Source: Methylobacterium crusticola (GTDB taxonomy: Bacteria > Pseudomonadota > Alphaproteobacteria > Rhizobiales > Beijerinckiaceae). Taken from it: DNA of 46,093 nucleotides. The notes below the pieces were generated by a model, which saw only the letters and a list, made by a program, of their open reading frames with translations, was not told where the DNA came from and did no database searches. The translations under genes were made by a program, and so were the position numbers. Positions 25,097 through 34,203 of the stretch are shown here, in pieces (position 1 is the stretch's first letter; each line of letters opens with the position of its first letter). The DNA is taken from the NCBI RefSeq assembly GCF_003574465.1, contig NZ_QOWC01000041.1:1-46093 (forward strand). The letters are read 5' to 3'.

Positions 25097-26329
25097 ATGA
25101 CCGAACGGCTCGTCGTCATCGGCAACGGCATGGCATCCCTCCGCTTCCTGGAGCGCCTGACCGAGCGGGCCTCCGGCCGCTTCGACGTGACCTGCGTCGG
25201 GGCCGAGCCGGTGGCGGCCTACAACCGGGTGCTGCTCTCCTCGCTGCTCGGCGGCGAGGTGGACGAGGCGGCCTGCACCTTCCGGGGCCTCGACTGGTAC
25301 GCCGCCCACGGCATCACCCTGGTGACGGGCGCGCCCGTCACGGTGGTCGACCCGGGCGCGCGCATCGTACAGGTCGGGGAGGGGCTGGTGCTGCCCTTCG
25401 AGCGGCTCGTCCTGGCGGTCGGCTCGGTGCCGATCCGGCTGCCGAAGCCCGGCATGGACCTGCCCGGCGTCATCACCTTCCGGGACCTCGCCGACGTGGC
25501 GGCGATCCGCAAGGCGGCGGTCGCGGGCGCCCGGGCCGTGGTGATCGGCGGCGGCCTCCTCGGCCTCGAGGCCGCCGTGGGCCTGCGCCGCCTGGGCGTC
25601 GACACCACGCTCCTGCACGTCATGGACCGGCTGATGGAGCGCCAGCTCGACCACGCCGCCGCCGGCCTCGTGCGCGACGCCATGGAGGCCCGCGGCGTGC
25701 GGGTGCGGCTGCGCGCCGACACGGAAGCGGTCGAGGGCGAGGGCCGGGTCGAGCGGCTCCGCCTCACCGACGGCACGGTGCTGCCGGCCGACCTCGTGGT
25801 GATGTCCGTCGGCGTCCGGCCCTCGACGGCCCTCGCGGCCGCCGCCGGCCTCGAGGTCGGGCGCGGCATCCGGGTGGACGACCGCCTCGAGACCTCGGTC
25901 CCGGGCATCCACGCCCTCGGCGAGTGCGCCGAGCACCGGGGCGTGACCTACGGCCTCGTCGAGCCGGCCTACGAGCAGGCCGAGATCCTGGCGCGGCACC
26001 TCTGCGGCGAGGACGCCGCCTACGCCGGCACCACGCTCTCGACGAGCCTCAAGGTCTCGGGGCTGCCGGTCTTCTCCGCCGGCCTCGTGGACGTGCCGGA
26101 GGGCGCCGAGGCGGTGACCTGGAGCGACCCGGCGGCCGGCCTCTACCGCAAGCTCGTGATCGGGGACGACCGCCTCGTGGGGGCGGTCTTCGTCGGCGAC
26201 GTCGGCGAGCAGGGCTGGTGCAAGACCCTGATCCGCACGGGCGACGCCCTCGCGCCGGGCGACCGCGACGACCTGATGTTCGGGCGCGCCCCGCCGCGGC
26301 CCGGTGCCGCCCACCCCCTCGCAGCGTGA
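25097..26329 (+). CDS. NirB N-terminal-like FAD/NAD(P)H oxidoreductase of the nitrate cluster
   Basis: This 410-residue protein matches the pyridine nucleotide-disulfide oxidoreductase half of NirB/NasB. It has an FAD motif at the N-terminus (VVIGNGMAS), a NAD(P)H motif VVIGGGLLGLEAAVGL, and LGECAEHRGVTYGLVEPAYE, which is characteristic of NirB. It stops before the BFD [2Fe-2S] and siroheme domains that follow in NirB. Nitrate reductase in the same operon carries a C-terminal BFD domain, so this protein may pass electrons to it, much like NasC in Klebsiella. It could instead serve nitrite reductase. Gaps to its neighbours are 7 and 11 bp. Confidence 0.85.
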   Translation: MTERLVVIGNGMASLRFLERLTERASGRFDVTCVGAEPVAAYNRVLLSSLLGGEVDEAACTFRGLDWYAAHGITLVTGAPVTVVDPGARIVQVGEGLVLPFERLVLAVGSVPIRLPKPGMDLPGVITFRDLADVAAIRKAAVAGARAVVIGGGLLGLEAAVGLRRLGVDTTLLHVMDRLMERQLDHAAAGLVRDAMEARGVRVRLRADTEAVEGEGRVERLRLTDGTVLPADLVVMSVGVRPSTALAAAAGLEVGRGIRVDDRLETSVPGIHALGECAEHRGVTYGLVEPAYEQAEILARHLCGEDAAYAGTTLSTSLKVSGLPVFSAGLVDVPEGAEAVTWSDPAAGLYRKLVIGDDRLVGAVFVGDVGEQGWCKTLIRTGDALAPGDRDDLMFGRAPPRPGAAHPLAA

Positions 26330-26340
26330 AGGAGCCCGCG

Positions 26341-28125
26341 ATGGCCGACAACTTCGACGCCGAGCAGAAGCGCTACCTCGAAGGCTTCTCCCACGGGATC
26401 ACCGCGGTCCGCCTCACCGGCGGCCTCGGCACCGGCGCGCCCGCGGCGCCCCCCGCCGAGCCGACGGGGCCGGACGCGATCCACATCAAGGCCCAGGACC
26501 GCACGGTCAGGAACGGCGGCAAGCTCGCCGAGCAGGAGAAGTGGAAGCGGGCCGAGAACCCGTTCGAGGGCCACAACCGGCTGATCGCCGAGGCGGCGAC
26601 CGGCAAGGCGCCCAAGCCCGAGGACAATTTCCGCTGGCGCTACCACGGCCTGTTCTGGGTCGCGCCGGCCCAGAACTCCTACATGTGCCGCCTGCGCATC
26701 CCGAACGGCATCCTGCACCACTGGCAGTTCGCCGGCATCGCCGACCTCGCGGACGCCCATGGCGGCGGCTACAGTCACGTGACGACGCGCGCCAACCTCC
26801 AGGTGCGCGAGATCGGCCCCGAGCACGGCCAGCCCTTCCTCGACGGGCTCGTCGACCTCGGCCTGACGGCGCGGGGCACCGGGGCCGACAACATCCGCAA
26901 CGTCACCGGGTCGCCCACCGCCGGCATCGACGCGCAGGAGCTCCTCGACACGCGCCCGCTCGCCCGGGGCTGGCACAACCACATCCTCAACGACCGCTCC
27001 CTCTACGGCCTGCCGCGCAAGTTCAACGTCGCCTTCGACGGCGGCGGCATCCTGCCGGTGCTCGAGGAGACGAACGACATCGGCTTCCAGGCCGTCGAGG
27101 TCCTGCCGGGCGCCGCGGTCGCGCCGGGCGTGTGGATGCGCCTCGTCCTCGGCGGCATCACGGGCCACCGCGACCTCGCCCGCGACACCGGCGTGGTGCT
27201 GGCGCCGGGCGAGTGCAACGCCGTCGCGGACGCGATCATCCGGGTCTTCATCGAGAACGGCGACCGCACCAACCGCAACAAGTCGCGGATGAAGTACGTC
27301 CTCGACGCCTGGGGCTGCGACAAGTACCTCGCCGCCGTCGAGGAGACGCTCGGGCGCAAGCTCGCGCGGGTCGACCCGGCCCACGTGAAGCCCCGCGGCG
27401 GCTTCGACCGCTACGCCCACGTGGGCGTCCACGCCCAGGTCCAGCCGGGCCTGAACTGGATCGGCGTGGTCCTGCCGGTCGGCAAGATGACCAGCGACCA
27501 GATGCGGGCGCTCGCGGAGATCGCCCGCGCCTGCGGCGACGGCCAGATCCGCCTCACCGTGTGGCAGAACTTCCTGTTCTCCGGGGTACCGGACGCGAAG
27601 GTGGCGGAGGTGGAGGCCCGGGTCGAGGCCCTCGGCCTGTCCACGAAGGCCTCGAGCATCCGGGCCGGGCTCGTGGCCTGCACGGGCAACCGCGGCTGCA
27701 AGTTCGCGGCCTCCGACACCAAGGGCCACGCGCTCCTGATCGCCGACCACGTCGAGGCCCGCCTGCCCGAGCTCGACGTGCCGGTGAACGTCCACCTCAC
27801 GGGCTGCCACCATTCCTGCGCCCAGCACTACATCGGCGACATCGGGCTCATCGGCGCCAAGGTGGTGGTGAGCGAGGAGGGCGACACCGTCGAGGGCTAC
27901 GACATCGTGGTCGGGGGCGGCTTCGGCGAGGCGGCCCGGATCGGCACCGAGATCTGGAAGGCCGTGAAGGCCGAGGATTGCCCGTCCCGCGTCGAGAGCC
28001 TGCTGCGCGACTACCTCGGCCAGCGCGCCGGCCCGCAGGAGAGCTTCCAGGCCTACACCGCCCGCCGCGGCCCCGACGCCCTCCGGGCCCTGGCCGAGGA
28101 CAGGATGCTGGAGGCGGCGGAATGA
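26341..28125 (+). CDS. nirA: Siroheme/[4Fe-4S] assimilatory nitrite reductase
   Basis: This 594-residue protein is of the ferredoxin-nitrite/sulfite reductase family. The four cysteines holding the bridged siroheme-[4Fe-4S] centre are Cys447 and Cys453 (CTGNRGC) and Cys489 and Cys493 (CHHSC). Two nitrite/sulfite ferredoxin-like half-domains and the two catalytic domains are present (NLQVREIG, GGIDRY-like HVGVHAQVQPG). It reduces nitrite to ammonium with six electrons in the cytoplasm. The first 100 residues are longer than in cyanobacterial NirA. Context within a nitrate cluster favours nitrite over sulfite. The neighbouring [4Fe-4S]/FAD reductase is the likely electron donor. Confidence 0.93.
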   Translation: MADNFDAEQKRYLEGFSHGITAVRLTGGLGTGAPAAPPAEPTGPDAIHIKAQDRTVRNGGKLAEQEKWKRAENPFEGHNRLIAEAATGKAPKPEDNFRWRYHGLFWVAPAQNSYMCRLRIPNGILHHWQFAGIADLADAHGGGYSHVTTRANLQVREIGPEHGQPFLDGLVDLGLTARGTGADNIRNVTGSPTAGIDAQELLDTRPLARGWHNHILNDRSLYGLPRKFNVAFDGGGILPVLEETNDIGFQAVEVLPGAAVAPGVWMRLVLGGITGHRDLARDTGVVLAPGECNAVADAIIRVFIENGDRTNRNKSRMKYVLDAWGCDKYLAAVEETLGRKLARVDPAHVKPRGGFDRYAHVGVHAQVQPGLNWIGVVLPVGKMTSDQMRALAEIARACGDGQIRLTVWQNFLFSGVPDAKVAEVEARVEALGLSTKASSIRAGLVACTGNRGCKFAASDTKGHALLIADHVEARLPELDVPVNVHLTGCHHSCAQHYIGDIGLIGAKVVVSEEGDTVEGYDIVVGGGFGEAARIGTEIWKAVKAEDCPSRVESLLRDYLGQRAGPQESFQAYTARRGPDALRALAEDRMLEAAE

Positions 28126-28216
28126 GGCGCTCGTCCCGGCGCGCCTGCCCGGCCGGAGACGCGACCCCGCTCCCGCGCGCATCCGGGCCCACCCCGCACC
28201 GATCCGGCAGCATCCG

Positions 28217-29833
28217 ATGACCCAGCACGTCGCTCCCCCGCTCGTCCTGATCCCCGAATCGGCGCCCTTCAACGCCGACCAGCGCGCCTGGCTGTCGGGC
28301 TACTTCGCGGCCCTGCTCGGCCCGGCGCTCGAGGGCGCGACCGCCCTCGGGGCCGGCGAGGCACCCTCCGGCCCGGCGCTCGCCGACAACGGCGACGCGC
28401 CCTGGCACGACCCCTCGCTCAACCTCGACGAGCGCATGGCGATGGCCCGGGAGCGCTCCGAGCCGCAGAAGCTGATGGCCGCCATGGCCCAGCAGGATTG
28501 CGGCCAGTGCGGCTACAACTGCGCCGACTACGCCAACGCCCTCTTCCTCCGGAAGGAGGAGCGCCTGAACCTGTGCCAGCCGGGCGGCAAGGACACGCTC
28601 CGGATGCTCAGGAAGCTGGAGGCGGAGTTCGGCGCCGGGGCCCCCGCCGGGGCGGCCGCGCCCGCGGGCGACGGGGAGGCCCGGCCGGCCGAGGCGCCGA
28701 CCGGTCCCTACGGCCAGTGCCGCGAGAACCCCGCCGAGGCCGTCTTCCTGTCCCGCCGCCGCCTCAACGCGCCGGGCGGCGAGAAGGAGACCTGGCACAT
28801 CGAGATCGACCTCGCCGGCACCGGCATCGACTACGTGGTGGGCGATTCCCTCGGGCTGTTCCCGGCCAACGCCCCGGCCCTCGCCGACGCGGTGATCGCC
28901 GAGCTCGGCGCCCGGCCCGAGCGCGTCATCGCGACGAAGCTCGGCGAGAGGACCCTGCGCGACCACCTGCTCGTCAACTACTCGCTCGGCGGGGCGCCGG
29001 ACGGCCTGTTCCAGCTCCTCTCGCTCCTGACCTCGGGGGCGCAGCGCAGGAAGGCGCAGGCGCTGAGCGCCGGCGAGGATCCGGACGGCGACGCCGCCTA
29101 CCTCGACGTGCTCGGCGCCCTGCACAAGTTCCCGGGCGCCCGCCCGGACGCCGAGGTCTTCCTCGAGGCCCTCGACGAGCTGCAGCCGCGGCTCTACTCG
29201 ATCTCGTCCTCGCCCAAGGCCGATCCGGGCCGCGTCTCGCTCACCGTCGACGCGGTGCGCTACAGCCACCGCTCGCGCCTGCGCCTCGGCGTCGCCTCGA
29301 CCCATCTCGGCGAGCGCCTGGCAGAGACCGCCAGGGTGAAGGTCTACCTCCAGAAGGCGCACGGGTTCGGGCTGCCGGAGAACCCCGAGACGCCCGTGAT
29401 CATGGTCGGGCCGGGCACCGGCATCGCGCCGTTCCGGGCCTTCCTGCGCGAGCGCGCCGCCACGGCGGCGCCGGGCCGGAACTGGCTGTTCTTCGGCCAC
29501 CAGCGCCAGGCCACGGACTTCTTCTACCGCGAGGAGCTGACCGCCATGCGGGACGAGGGCGTCCTCACGCGCCTGTCCCTGGCCTGGTCGCGGGACGGGA
29601 CGGAGAAGACCTACGTCCAGGACCGGATGCGGGAGAACGGCCGCGACCTCTGGCGCTGGCTGGAGGAGGGCGCGCACTTCTACGTCTGCGGCGACGCCAA
29701 GCGCATGGCCAAGGACGTCGAGCGCGCCATCATCGACGTGGCGGCGAGCCACGGCGGCAGGACCCCCGAGGAGGCCGTGGCCTACTTCGCGGCCCTCAGG
29801 AAGGCCGGCCGCTACCAGGCCGACGTGTACTGA
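28217..29833 (+). CDS. [4Fe-4S]-FAD-NADPH reductase, CysJ-like without a flavodoxin domain
   Basis: This 538-residue protein has an N-terminal iron-sulfur domain with Cys95, Cys98, Cys102 and Cys120 (DCGQCGYNCADYANA then LNLCQPGG), resembling the PF04060 4Fe-4S domain. A CysJ/P450-reductase-type FAD and NADPH module follows (RLYSISSSP, GPGTGIAPFRAFL, YVCGDAKRMAKDVE, C-terminal RYQADVY). The FMN flavodoxin domain that CysJ has at its N-terminus is absent. Electrons would run NADPH to FAD to [4Fe-4S] to an acceptor, most likely NirA just upstream. Databases tend to call such proteins sulfite reductase alpha subunit. The gap of 91 bp before it and 104 bp after it is larger than elsewhere in the operon. 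Confidence 0.88.
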   Translation: MTQHVAPPLVLIPESAPFNADQRAWLSGYFAALLGPALEGATALGAGEAPSGPALADNGDAPWHDPSLNLDERMAMARERSEPQKLMAAMAQQDCGQCGYNCADYANALFLRKEERLNLCQPGGKDTLRMLRKLEAEFGAGAPAGAAAPAGDGEARPAEAPTGPYGQCRENPAEAVFLSRRRLNAPGGEKETWHIEIDLAGTGIDYVVGDSLGLFPANAPALADAVIAELGARPERVIATKLGERTLRDHLLVNYSLGGAPDGLFQLLSLLTSGAQRRKAQALSAGEDPDGDAAYLDVLGALHKFPGARPDAEVFLEALDELQPRLYSISSSPKADPGRVSLTVDAVRYSHRSRLRLGVASTHLGERLAETARVKVYLQKAHGFGLPENPETPVIMVGPGTGIAPFRAFLRERAATAAPGRNWLFFGHQRQATDFFYREELTAMRDEGVLTRLSLAWSRDGTEKTYVQDRMRENGRDLWRWLEEGAHFYVCGDAKRMAKDVERAIIDVAASHGGRTPEEAVAYFAALRKAGRYQADVY

Positions 29834-29937
29834 CGCGCCCCCGGCTCGCCCCTTGCATCCGAACCGTCCGCGACCCCCCGCTCAGGCCACCGGCGTCACG
29901 GCCCGCGGTCGGGTCGCCGCGGGATGAGGCGTAAACC

Positions 29938-32619
29938 ATGAACCTGCACGTGCCGGCCCTCGGTCCCGAGGCCGACCCCGTCCGGACCACCTGCCCGTAT
30001 TGCGGCGTCGGGTGCGGCGTGCTCGCGCGGCCCGACGGGCAGGGCGGGGCGAGCGTCGCGGGCGACCCCGCGCACCCGGCCAATCACGGCCGCCTGTGCT
30101 CGAAGGGCTCGACCCTCGGCGAGACCCTCTCCCTCGACGACCGCGTGCTCCACCCGGCCATCGCGGGCCGGCGGGTCGGCTGGGACGAGGCCCTCGACGC
30201 GGTCGCGGACGGCCTGCGCCGCACCGCCGAGGCGCACGGGCCCGAATCCGTGGCGTTCTACCTCTCGGGGCAGCTCCTCACCGAGGATTACTACGTCGCC
30301 AACAAGCTCGCGAAGGGCTTCATCGGCACGCCGCACGTCGACACCAACTCGCGCCTGTGCATGTCGTCCGCCGTGGCGGCGCACCGGCGCGCCTTCGGCT
30401 CCGACACCGTGCCAGGCTGCTACGAGGACCTCGACGAGGCCGACCTCCTGGTGCTCGTGGGCTCCAACACCGCCTGGTGCCACCCGATCCTGTTCCGGCG
30501 CATGCTCGACGCCCGGACGAAGCGCGGCACGAAGATCGTCGTCATCGACCCGCGCCGCACGCAGACCGGCGAGGAGGCGGACCTCTTCCTCGGGCTGCGG
30601 CCCGGCACCGACACGGCCCTGTTCTCGGGGCTGCTCGTCCACCTCTCCGACCACGGCGCCCTCGACGCCCGCTACATCGCCGACCACACCGCCGGCTTCG
30701 AGCCCGCCCTGGAGCGCGCCCGCCAGATCGCCCCCGACGCCGCGGCGACCGCTCGCGCGACCGGGCTCGGCGAGGCGGAGGTCGGCACCTTCTTCGCGCT
30801 GTTTCGCGCGACGCCGCGGGTCGTCACGGCCTTCTCGCAGGGCGTCAACCAGTCGGCGCAGGGCACCGACAAGGCGAACGCCATCATCAACTGCCACCTC
30901 GCCACCGGGCGCATCGGCACGCCCGGCACGGGGCCGTTCTCGCTCACGGGCCAGCCCAACGCCATGGGCGGGCGGGAGGTCGGCGGCCTCGCCAACATGC
31001 TGGCCGCCCACATGCACTTCGCGCCCGAGGAGGTCGACCTCGTGCGCCGGTTCTGGTCGGCGCCCCGGATCATCACCGGCGAGGGCCTGAAGGCGGTCCC
31101 GCTCTTCGAGGCGATCGAGCGCGGCAAGATCAAGGCGCTCTGGGTGATGGGCACCAACCCGGCGGTGTCGATGCCCCGGGCGGACCGGGTGCGGGCGGCC
31201 CTGGGCCGGCTCGACACCTTCGTGGTCTCGGAGGTCGCCGCCGGCACCGACACCGTGCGGGCCCGCAACGCCATCGTGCTGCCGGCGCTGGCCTGGGGCG
31301 AGAAGGACGGCACGGTCACGAATTCCGAGCGCCGGATCACGCGCCAGCGCACCTTCCTCAAGGCCCCCGGCGAGGCCAGGGCCGACTGGTGGATCCTGGC
31401 CCAGGTCGGCCGGCGCCTCGGGCACGCCAAGCAGTTCGCCTGGCCCACCGTCGCGGCGGTGTTCCGGGAGCACGCCGCCCTGTCGGAGTTCGAGAACCGC
31501 GGCAGCCGCGACTTCGACATCGGCGGCCTCGCCGACCTCTCGGACGCGGCCTACGAGGCGGCCGCGCCGGTGCAGTGGCCGCTCACCCGCAAGGCCAAGG
31601 CCGGAGAGAGGCGCCTGTTCGCCTCCGGGGGCTTCTACACCCGCGACCGCCGCGCCCGCTTCGTCGCGGTGCAGAAGCCGGCCCTCGCCGATGCCACGAG
31701 CGACGCCTTCCCGCTGCGCCTCAACACCGGCCGGGTGCGCGACCACTGGCACACCCTGACCCGCACGGGCAAGAGCCCGCGCCTCTCGGCCCACCGCGCC
31801 GTCCCGTTCGTCGAGATCCACCCCGACGACGCCGCCCGCGCCGGCGTCGCGGACGGCGACCTCGCCCGGGTGCGCACCCCCCACGGGGCCGCGGTGCTGG
31901 AGGTGACGGTGACCCCAGGGGCCCAGGCCGGAATGCTGTTCGCCCCCATGCACTGGAGCGAGGCCAACACCTCGGACGGGCGCGTCGGGGCGCTGGCGCA
32001 GGGCGCCGCCGACCCGGTCTCGGGCCAGCCCGAGCTCAAGGCGACGCCCGCCTCCCTCACCCCCGAGCCCTACCGCTCCCGCGGCTACCTCATCACCCGC
32101 GCGGCGGTGCCTGCCCCCCACGGCTGGTGGTGGGCCCGCGCCATCGTGGAGGGCGGCTCGGGGCTGATCTTCGCCAGCCAGGAGGGCGCCGCGGAGGCCG
32201 CCCTGCTGATGCGCGAGCTGTTCCCCGAGGCCGCCTTCAGCGAGTACGCCGACCCCGCCCGGGGCGTCTACCGGGGCGCCGCGTTCCGGGACGGCCGGCT
32301 CCTCGGCGCCCTCGCACTCGCGCCGGCGGCCGAGCGCCCGTCCTGGGAGGCCGCCAAGGCGTTCTTCCGCACGCAGGAATTGCTGGAGCCGCCGGCCCGC
32401 CGGGCGCTGATCTCCGGCCGGGCCGAGAGCGCGGGCAGCGGGCCGCTGGTCTGCGCCTGCCACACGGTCGGGCTCGACGTGATCCGGGGGGCGGTCGCGG
32501 ACGGCGCCCGCAGCGTCGAGGCGGTGGGGGCGGCCTGCAAGGCGGGCACGAATTGCGGCTCGTGCATCCCGGAGATCCGCGAGCTGCTCGCCGCCGCGCT
32601 TGCGCCGAGCCCGGCCTAG
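29938..32619 (+). CDS. nasA: Assimilatory nitrate reductase, catalytic subunit with C-terminal BFD-like [2Fe-2S] domain
   Basis: This 893-residue molybdopterin enzyme binds [4Fe-4S] through Cys19, Cys22, Cys26 and Cys54 (CPYCGVGC, GRLCSKGS) and has the bis-MGD binding regions (NSRLCMSSAVAAHRRAFGSD, GSNTAWCHPI, TGRIGTPGTGPFSLTGQPNA). Residues from about 840 form a [2Fe-2S] BFD-like domain: CAC, then CKAGTNCGSC. It reduces nitrate to nitrite in the cytoplasm and has no Tat signal. The BFD tail should take electrons from an NAD(P)H flavoprotein, probably that at 25097-26329. It is followed nine bases later by cysG. Confidence 0.95.
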   Translation: MNLHVPALGPEADPVRTTCPYCGVGCGVLARPDGQGGASVAGDPAHPANHGRLCSKGSTLGETLSLDDRVLHPAIAGRRVGWDEALDAVADGLRRTAEAHGPESVAFYLSGQLLTEDYYVANKLAKGFIGTPHVDTNSRLCMSSAVAAHRRAFGSDTVPGCYEDLDEADLLVLVGSNTAWCHPILFRRMLDARTKRGTKIVVIDPRRTQTGEEADLFLGLRPGTDTALFSGLLVHLSDHGALDARYIADHTAGFEPALERARQIAPDAAATARATGLGEAEVGTFFALFRATPRVVTAFSQGVNQSAQGTDKANAIINCHLATGRIGTPGTGPFSLTGQPNAMGGREVGGLANMLAAHMHFAPEEVDLVRRFWSAPRIITGEGLKAVPLFEAIERGKIKALWVMGTNPAVSMPRADRVRAALGRLDTFVVSEVAAGTDTVRARNAIVLPALAWGEKDGTVTNSERRITRQRTFLKAPGEARADWWILAQVGRRLGHAKQFAWPTVAAVFREHAALSEFENRGSRDFDIGGLADLSDAAYEAAAPVQWPLTRKAKAGERRLFASGGFYTRDRRARFVAVQKPALADATSDAFPLRLNTGRVRDHWHTLTRTGKSPRLSAHRAVPFVEIHPDDAARAGVADGDLARVRTPHGAAVLEVTVTPGAQAGMLFAPMHWSEANTSDGRVGALAQGAADPVSGQPELKATPASLTPEPYRSRGYLITRAAVPAPHGWWWARAIVEGGSGLIFASQEGAAEAALLMRELFPEAAFSEYADPARGVYRGAAFRDGRLLGALALAPAAERPSWEAAKAFFRTQELLEPPARRALISGRAESAGSGPLVCACHTVGLDVIRGAVADGARSVEAVGAACKAGTNCGSCIPEIRELLAAALAPSPA

Positions 32620-32628
32620 GCGCATCTG

Positions 32629-34122
32629 ATGCCGGCCCCCTATCCGAAGTCAGTCCCGATGCGTTCCCCCCGCTCCCCGCGCGAGACCCGCTCCCCCGGC
32701 CTCGAACCCCTGGCGGTCCTGCCGGTCTTCGTCACCCTCACGGGGAGGCGGGCGGTGCTGGCCGGCGCCAACGGCGGCGCGGCCTGGAAGGTGAAGCTGC
32801 TCGCCGCCGCCGGCGCCCACGTCGACGTCTACGCGCCCGAGCCCACCGAGGAGATGCGGGCCGCCCCCGGCGAGGCCGTCGCCGGCCGCGTGGTCCTGCA
32901 CGAGCGCGACTGGAACCCGGCCGACCTCGAGGGTGTCGCCTTCGCCATCGCGGCCCACGAGGACGAGGCGGCCTGCGCCGCCTTCGTGGCGGCGGCCCGG
33001 GCCGCCGGCGCCATCGTCAACGCGGTCGACCGGCCGCACCTCTGCGACGTCTCGTTCGGGGCCATCGTCAACCGCTCGCCCCTCGTGGTCGGCATCTCGA
33101 CCGAGGGCGCGGCCCCGGTCTTCGGCCAGACCGTGCGGGCCCGCATCGAGGCGATGCTGCCCGCGGGCTTCCGGGCCTGGGTCGCGGCCGCCCGCGACTG
33201 GCGGGCCGAGGTCGGCGCGCGCTACCACGCCTTCGCGGAGCGCCGGGCCTTCTGGGAGCGCTTCGCCGACCGCGCCTTCGCGGAGCCCGAGCGGGCGCCC
33301 GGGCGGGCCGACCTCGACGCCCTGATGGCCGAGAGCGAGGCCGGCCCGCGGGGCGGGGCGGTGACGCTCGTCGGCGCCGGCCCGGGCGACGCCGAGCTCC
33401 TGACCCTCAAGGCCCTGCGGGCCCTGCGGGGCGCCGACGTGATCCTGTACGACGACCTCGTGGCGCCGGAGATCCTGGACTACGCCCGGCGCGAGGCCCG
33501 CACGATGCTGGTGGGCAAGACCGGCCACGGCCCGTCCTGCCGCCAGGACGACATCAACGCCCTGATGGTGTCCCTGGCGAAGTCCGGCAAGCGGGTGGTG
33601 CGGCTGAAGTCCGGCGACCCCCTGGTGTTCGGGCGCGCCGGCGAGGAGATCGACGCCTGCCGGGCCGCCGGCATCCCGGTCACGGTGGTGCCGGGCGTGA
33701 CCGCCGCGCAGGGCGCGGCCGCCGCCCTGGGCCTCTCGCTCACCCACCGGGACGCGGCGCGCCGGCTGCAATACGTCACCGGCCACGACCGCCGCGGCGC
33801 CCTGCCGGACGACCTCAACTGGGCGGCCCTCGCCGACCCGACGGTGACCACCGTGGTCTACATGCCCAAGCGCACGCTCCGCGCCCTCCTCGCCCGGGCG
33901 GTGGAGCAGGGGCTGCCGCCGGGGACCCCGGCCCTCGTGGTGTTCAACGCGACGCGGGCGGACCAGGCCGTCATCCGGGGCAGCGCCCGCGACCTCGCCG
34001 ACCGGGTCGAGGCGGCGGGCGGAGAGGGACCCGCCATCGTCATGGTGGGCGACGCCCTCGGGCGGGACGCGCAGGGCGCGGCCGCGTCGGGCCGGCAGGC
34101 CGCGGCCTCGGGCGCCCACTGA
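32629..34122 (+). CDS. cysG: Siroheme synthase, multifunctional
   Basis: This 497-residue CysG has an N-terminal precorrin-2 dehydrogenase/ferrochelatase half (VFVTLTGRRAVLAGANGG, residues about 30-240) and a C-terminal uroporphyrinogen-III methyltransferase half (VTLVGAGPGDAELLTLKALR, GDPLVFGRAGEE, VVPGVTAAQGAAAALGLSLT). The first half normally has a GGG motif for NAD binding; here it reads GANGG. It makes the siroheme used by NirA, which explains its place at the end of the nitrate operon. ATG 32629 is chosen; ATG 32659 is also possible. Confidence 0.94.
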   Translation: MPAPYPKSVPMRSPRSPRETRSPGLEPLAVLPVFVTLTGRRAVLAGANGGAAWKVKLLAAAGAHVDVYAPEPTEEMRAAPGEAVAGRVVLHERDWNPADLEGVAFAIAAHEDEAACAAFVAAARAAGAIVNAVDRPHLCDVSFGAIVNRSPLVVGISTEGAAPVFGQTVRARIEAMLPAGFRAWVAAARDWRAEVGARYHAFAERRAFWERFADRAFAEPERAPGRADLDALMAESEAGPRGGAVTLVGAGPGDAELLTLKALRALRGADVILYDDLVAPEILDYARREARTMLVGKTGHGPSCRQDDINALMVSLAKSGKRVVRLKSGDPLVFGRAGEEIDACRAAGIPVTVVPGVTAAQGAAAALGLSLTHRDAARRLQYVTGHDRRGALPDDLNWAALADPTVTTVVYMPKRTLRALLARAVEQGLPPGTPALVVFNATRADQAVIRGSARDLADRVEAAGGEGPAIVMVGDALGRDAQGAAASGRQAAASGAH

Positions 34123-34141
34123 GCCCCGCGGCGCGCGCCCC

Positions 34142-34155
34142 GAGCCCGGGGGCTC
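34142..34155. terminator. Small GC hairpin between cysG and the convergent GGDEF-EAL gene
   Basis: GAGCCC (34142-34147) and GGGCTC (34150-34155) form a 6-bp palindrome-like stem 19 bases after the cysG stop. There is no T-run. It may end both convergent transcripts, but support is weak. Confidence 0.25.
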
Positions 34156-34203
34156 TGCCGGGCCGGTACCCGCGGCGGGATCCCGGACCCGGTGCGGGCC
34201 CGC

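Noticed and set aside
28217..29833. Calling the flavoprotein CysJ (sulfite reductase alpha subunit)
   Set aside because: The FMN flavodoxin domain that defines CysJ is absent, an iron-sulfur domain is present, and the context is nitrate assimilation.
29902..29923. Hairpin CCCGCGG/CCGCGGG before nasA as a second NasT target
   Set aside because: Only one hairpin is present and its loop is eight bases without the A1/G4 pattern.
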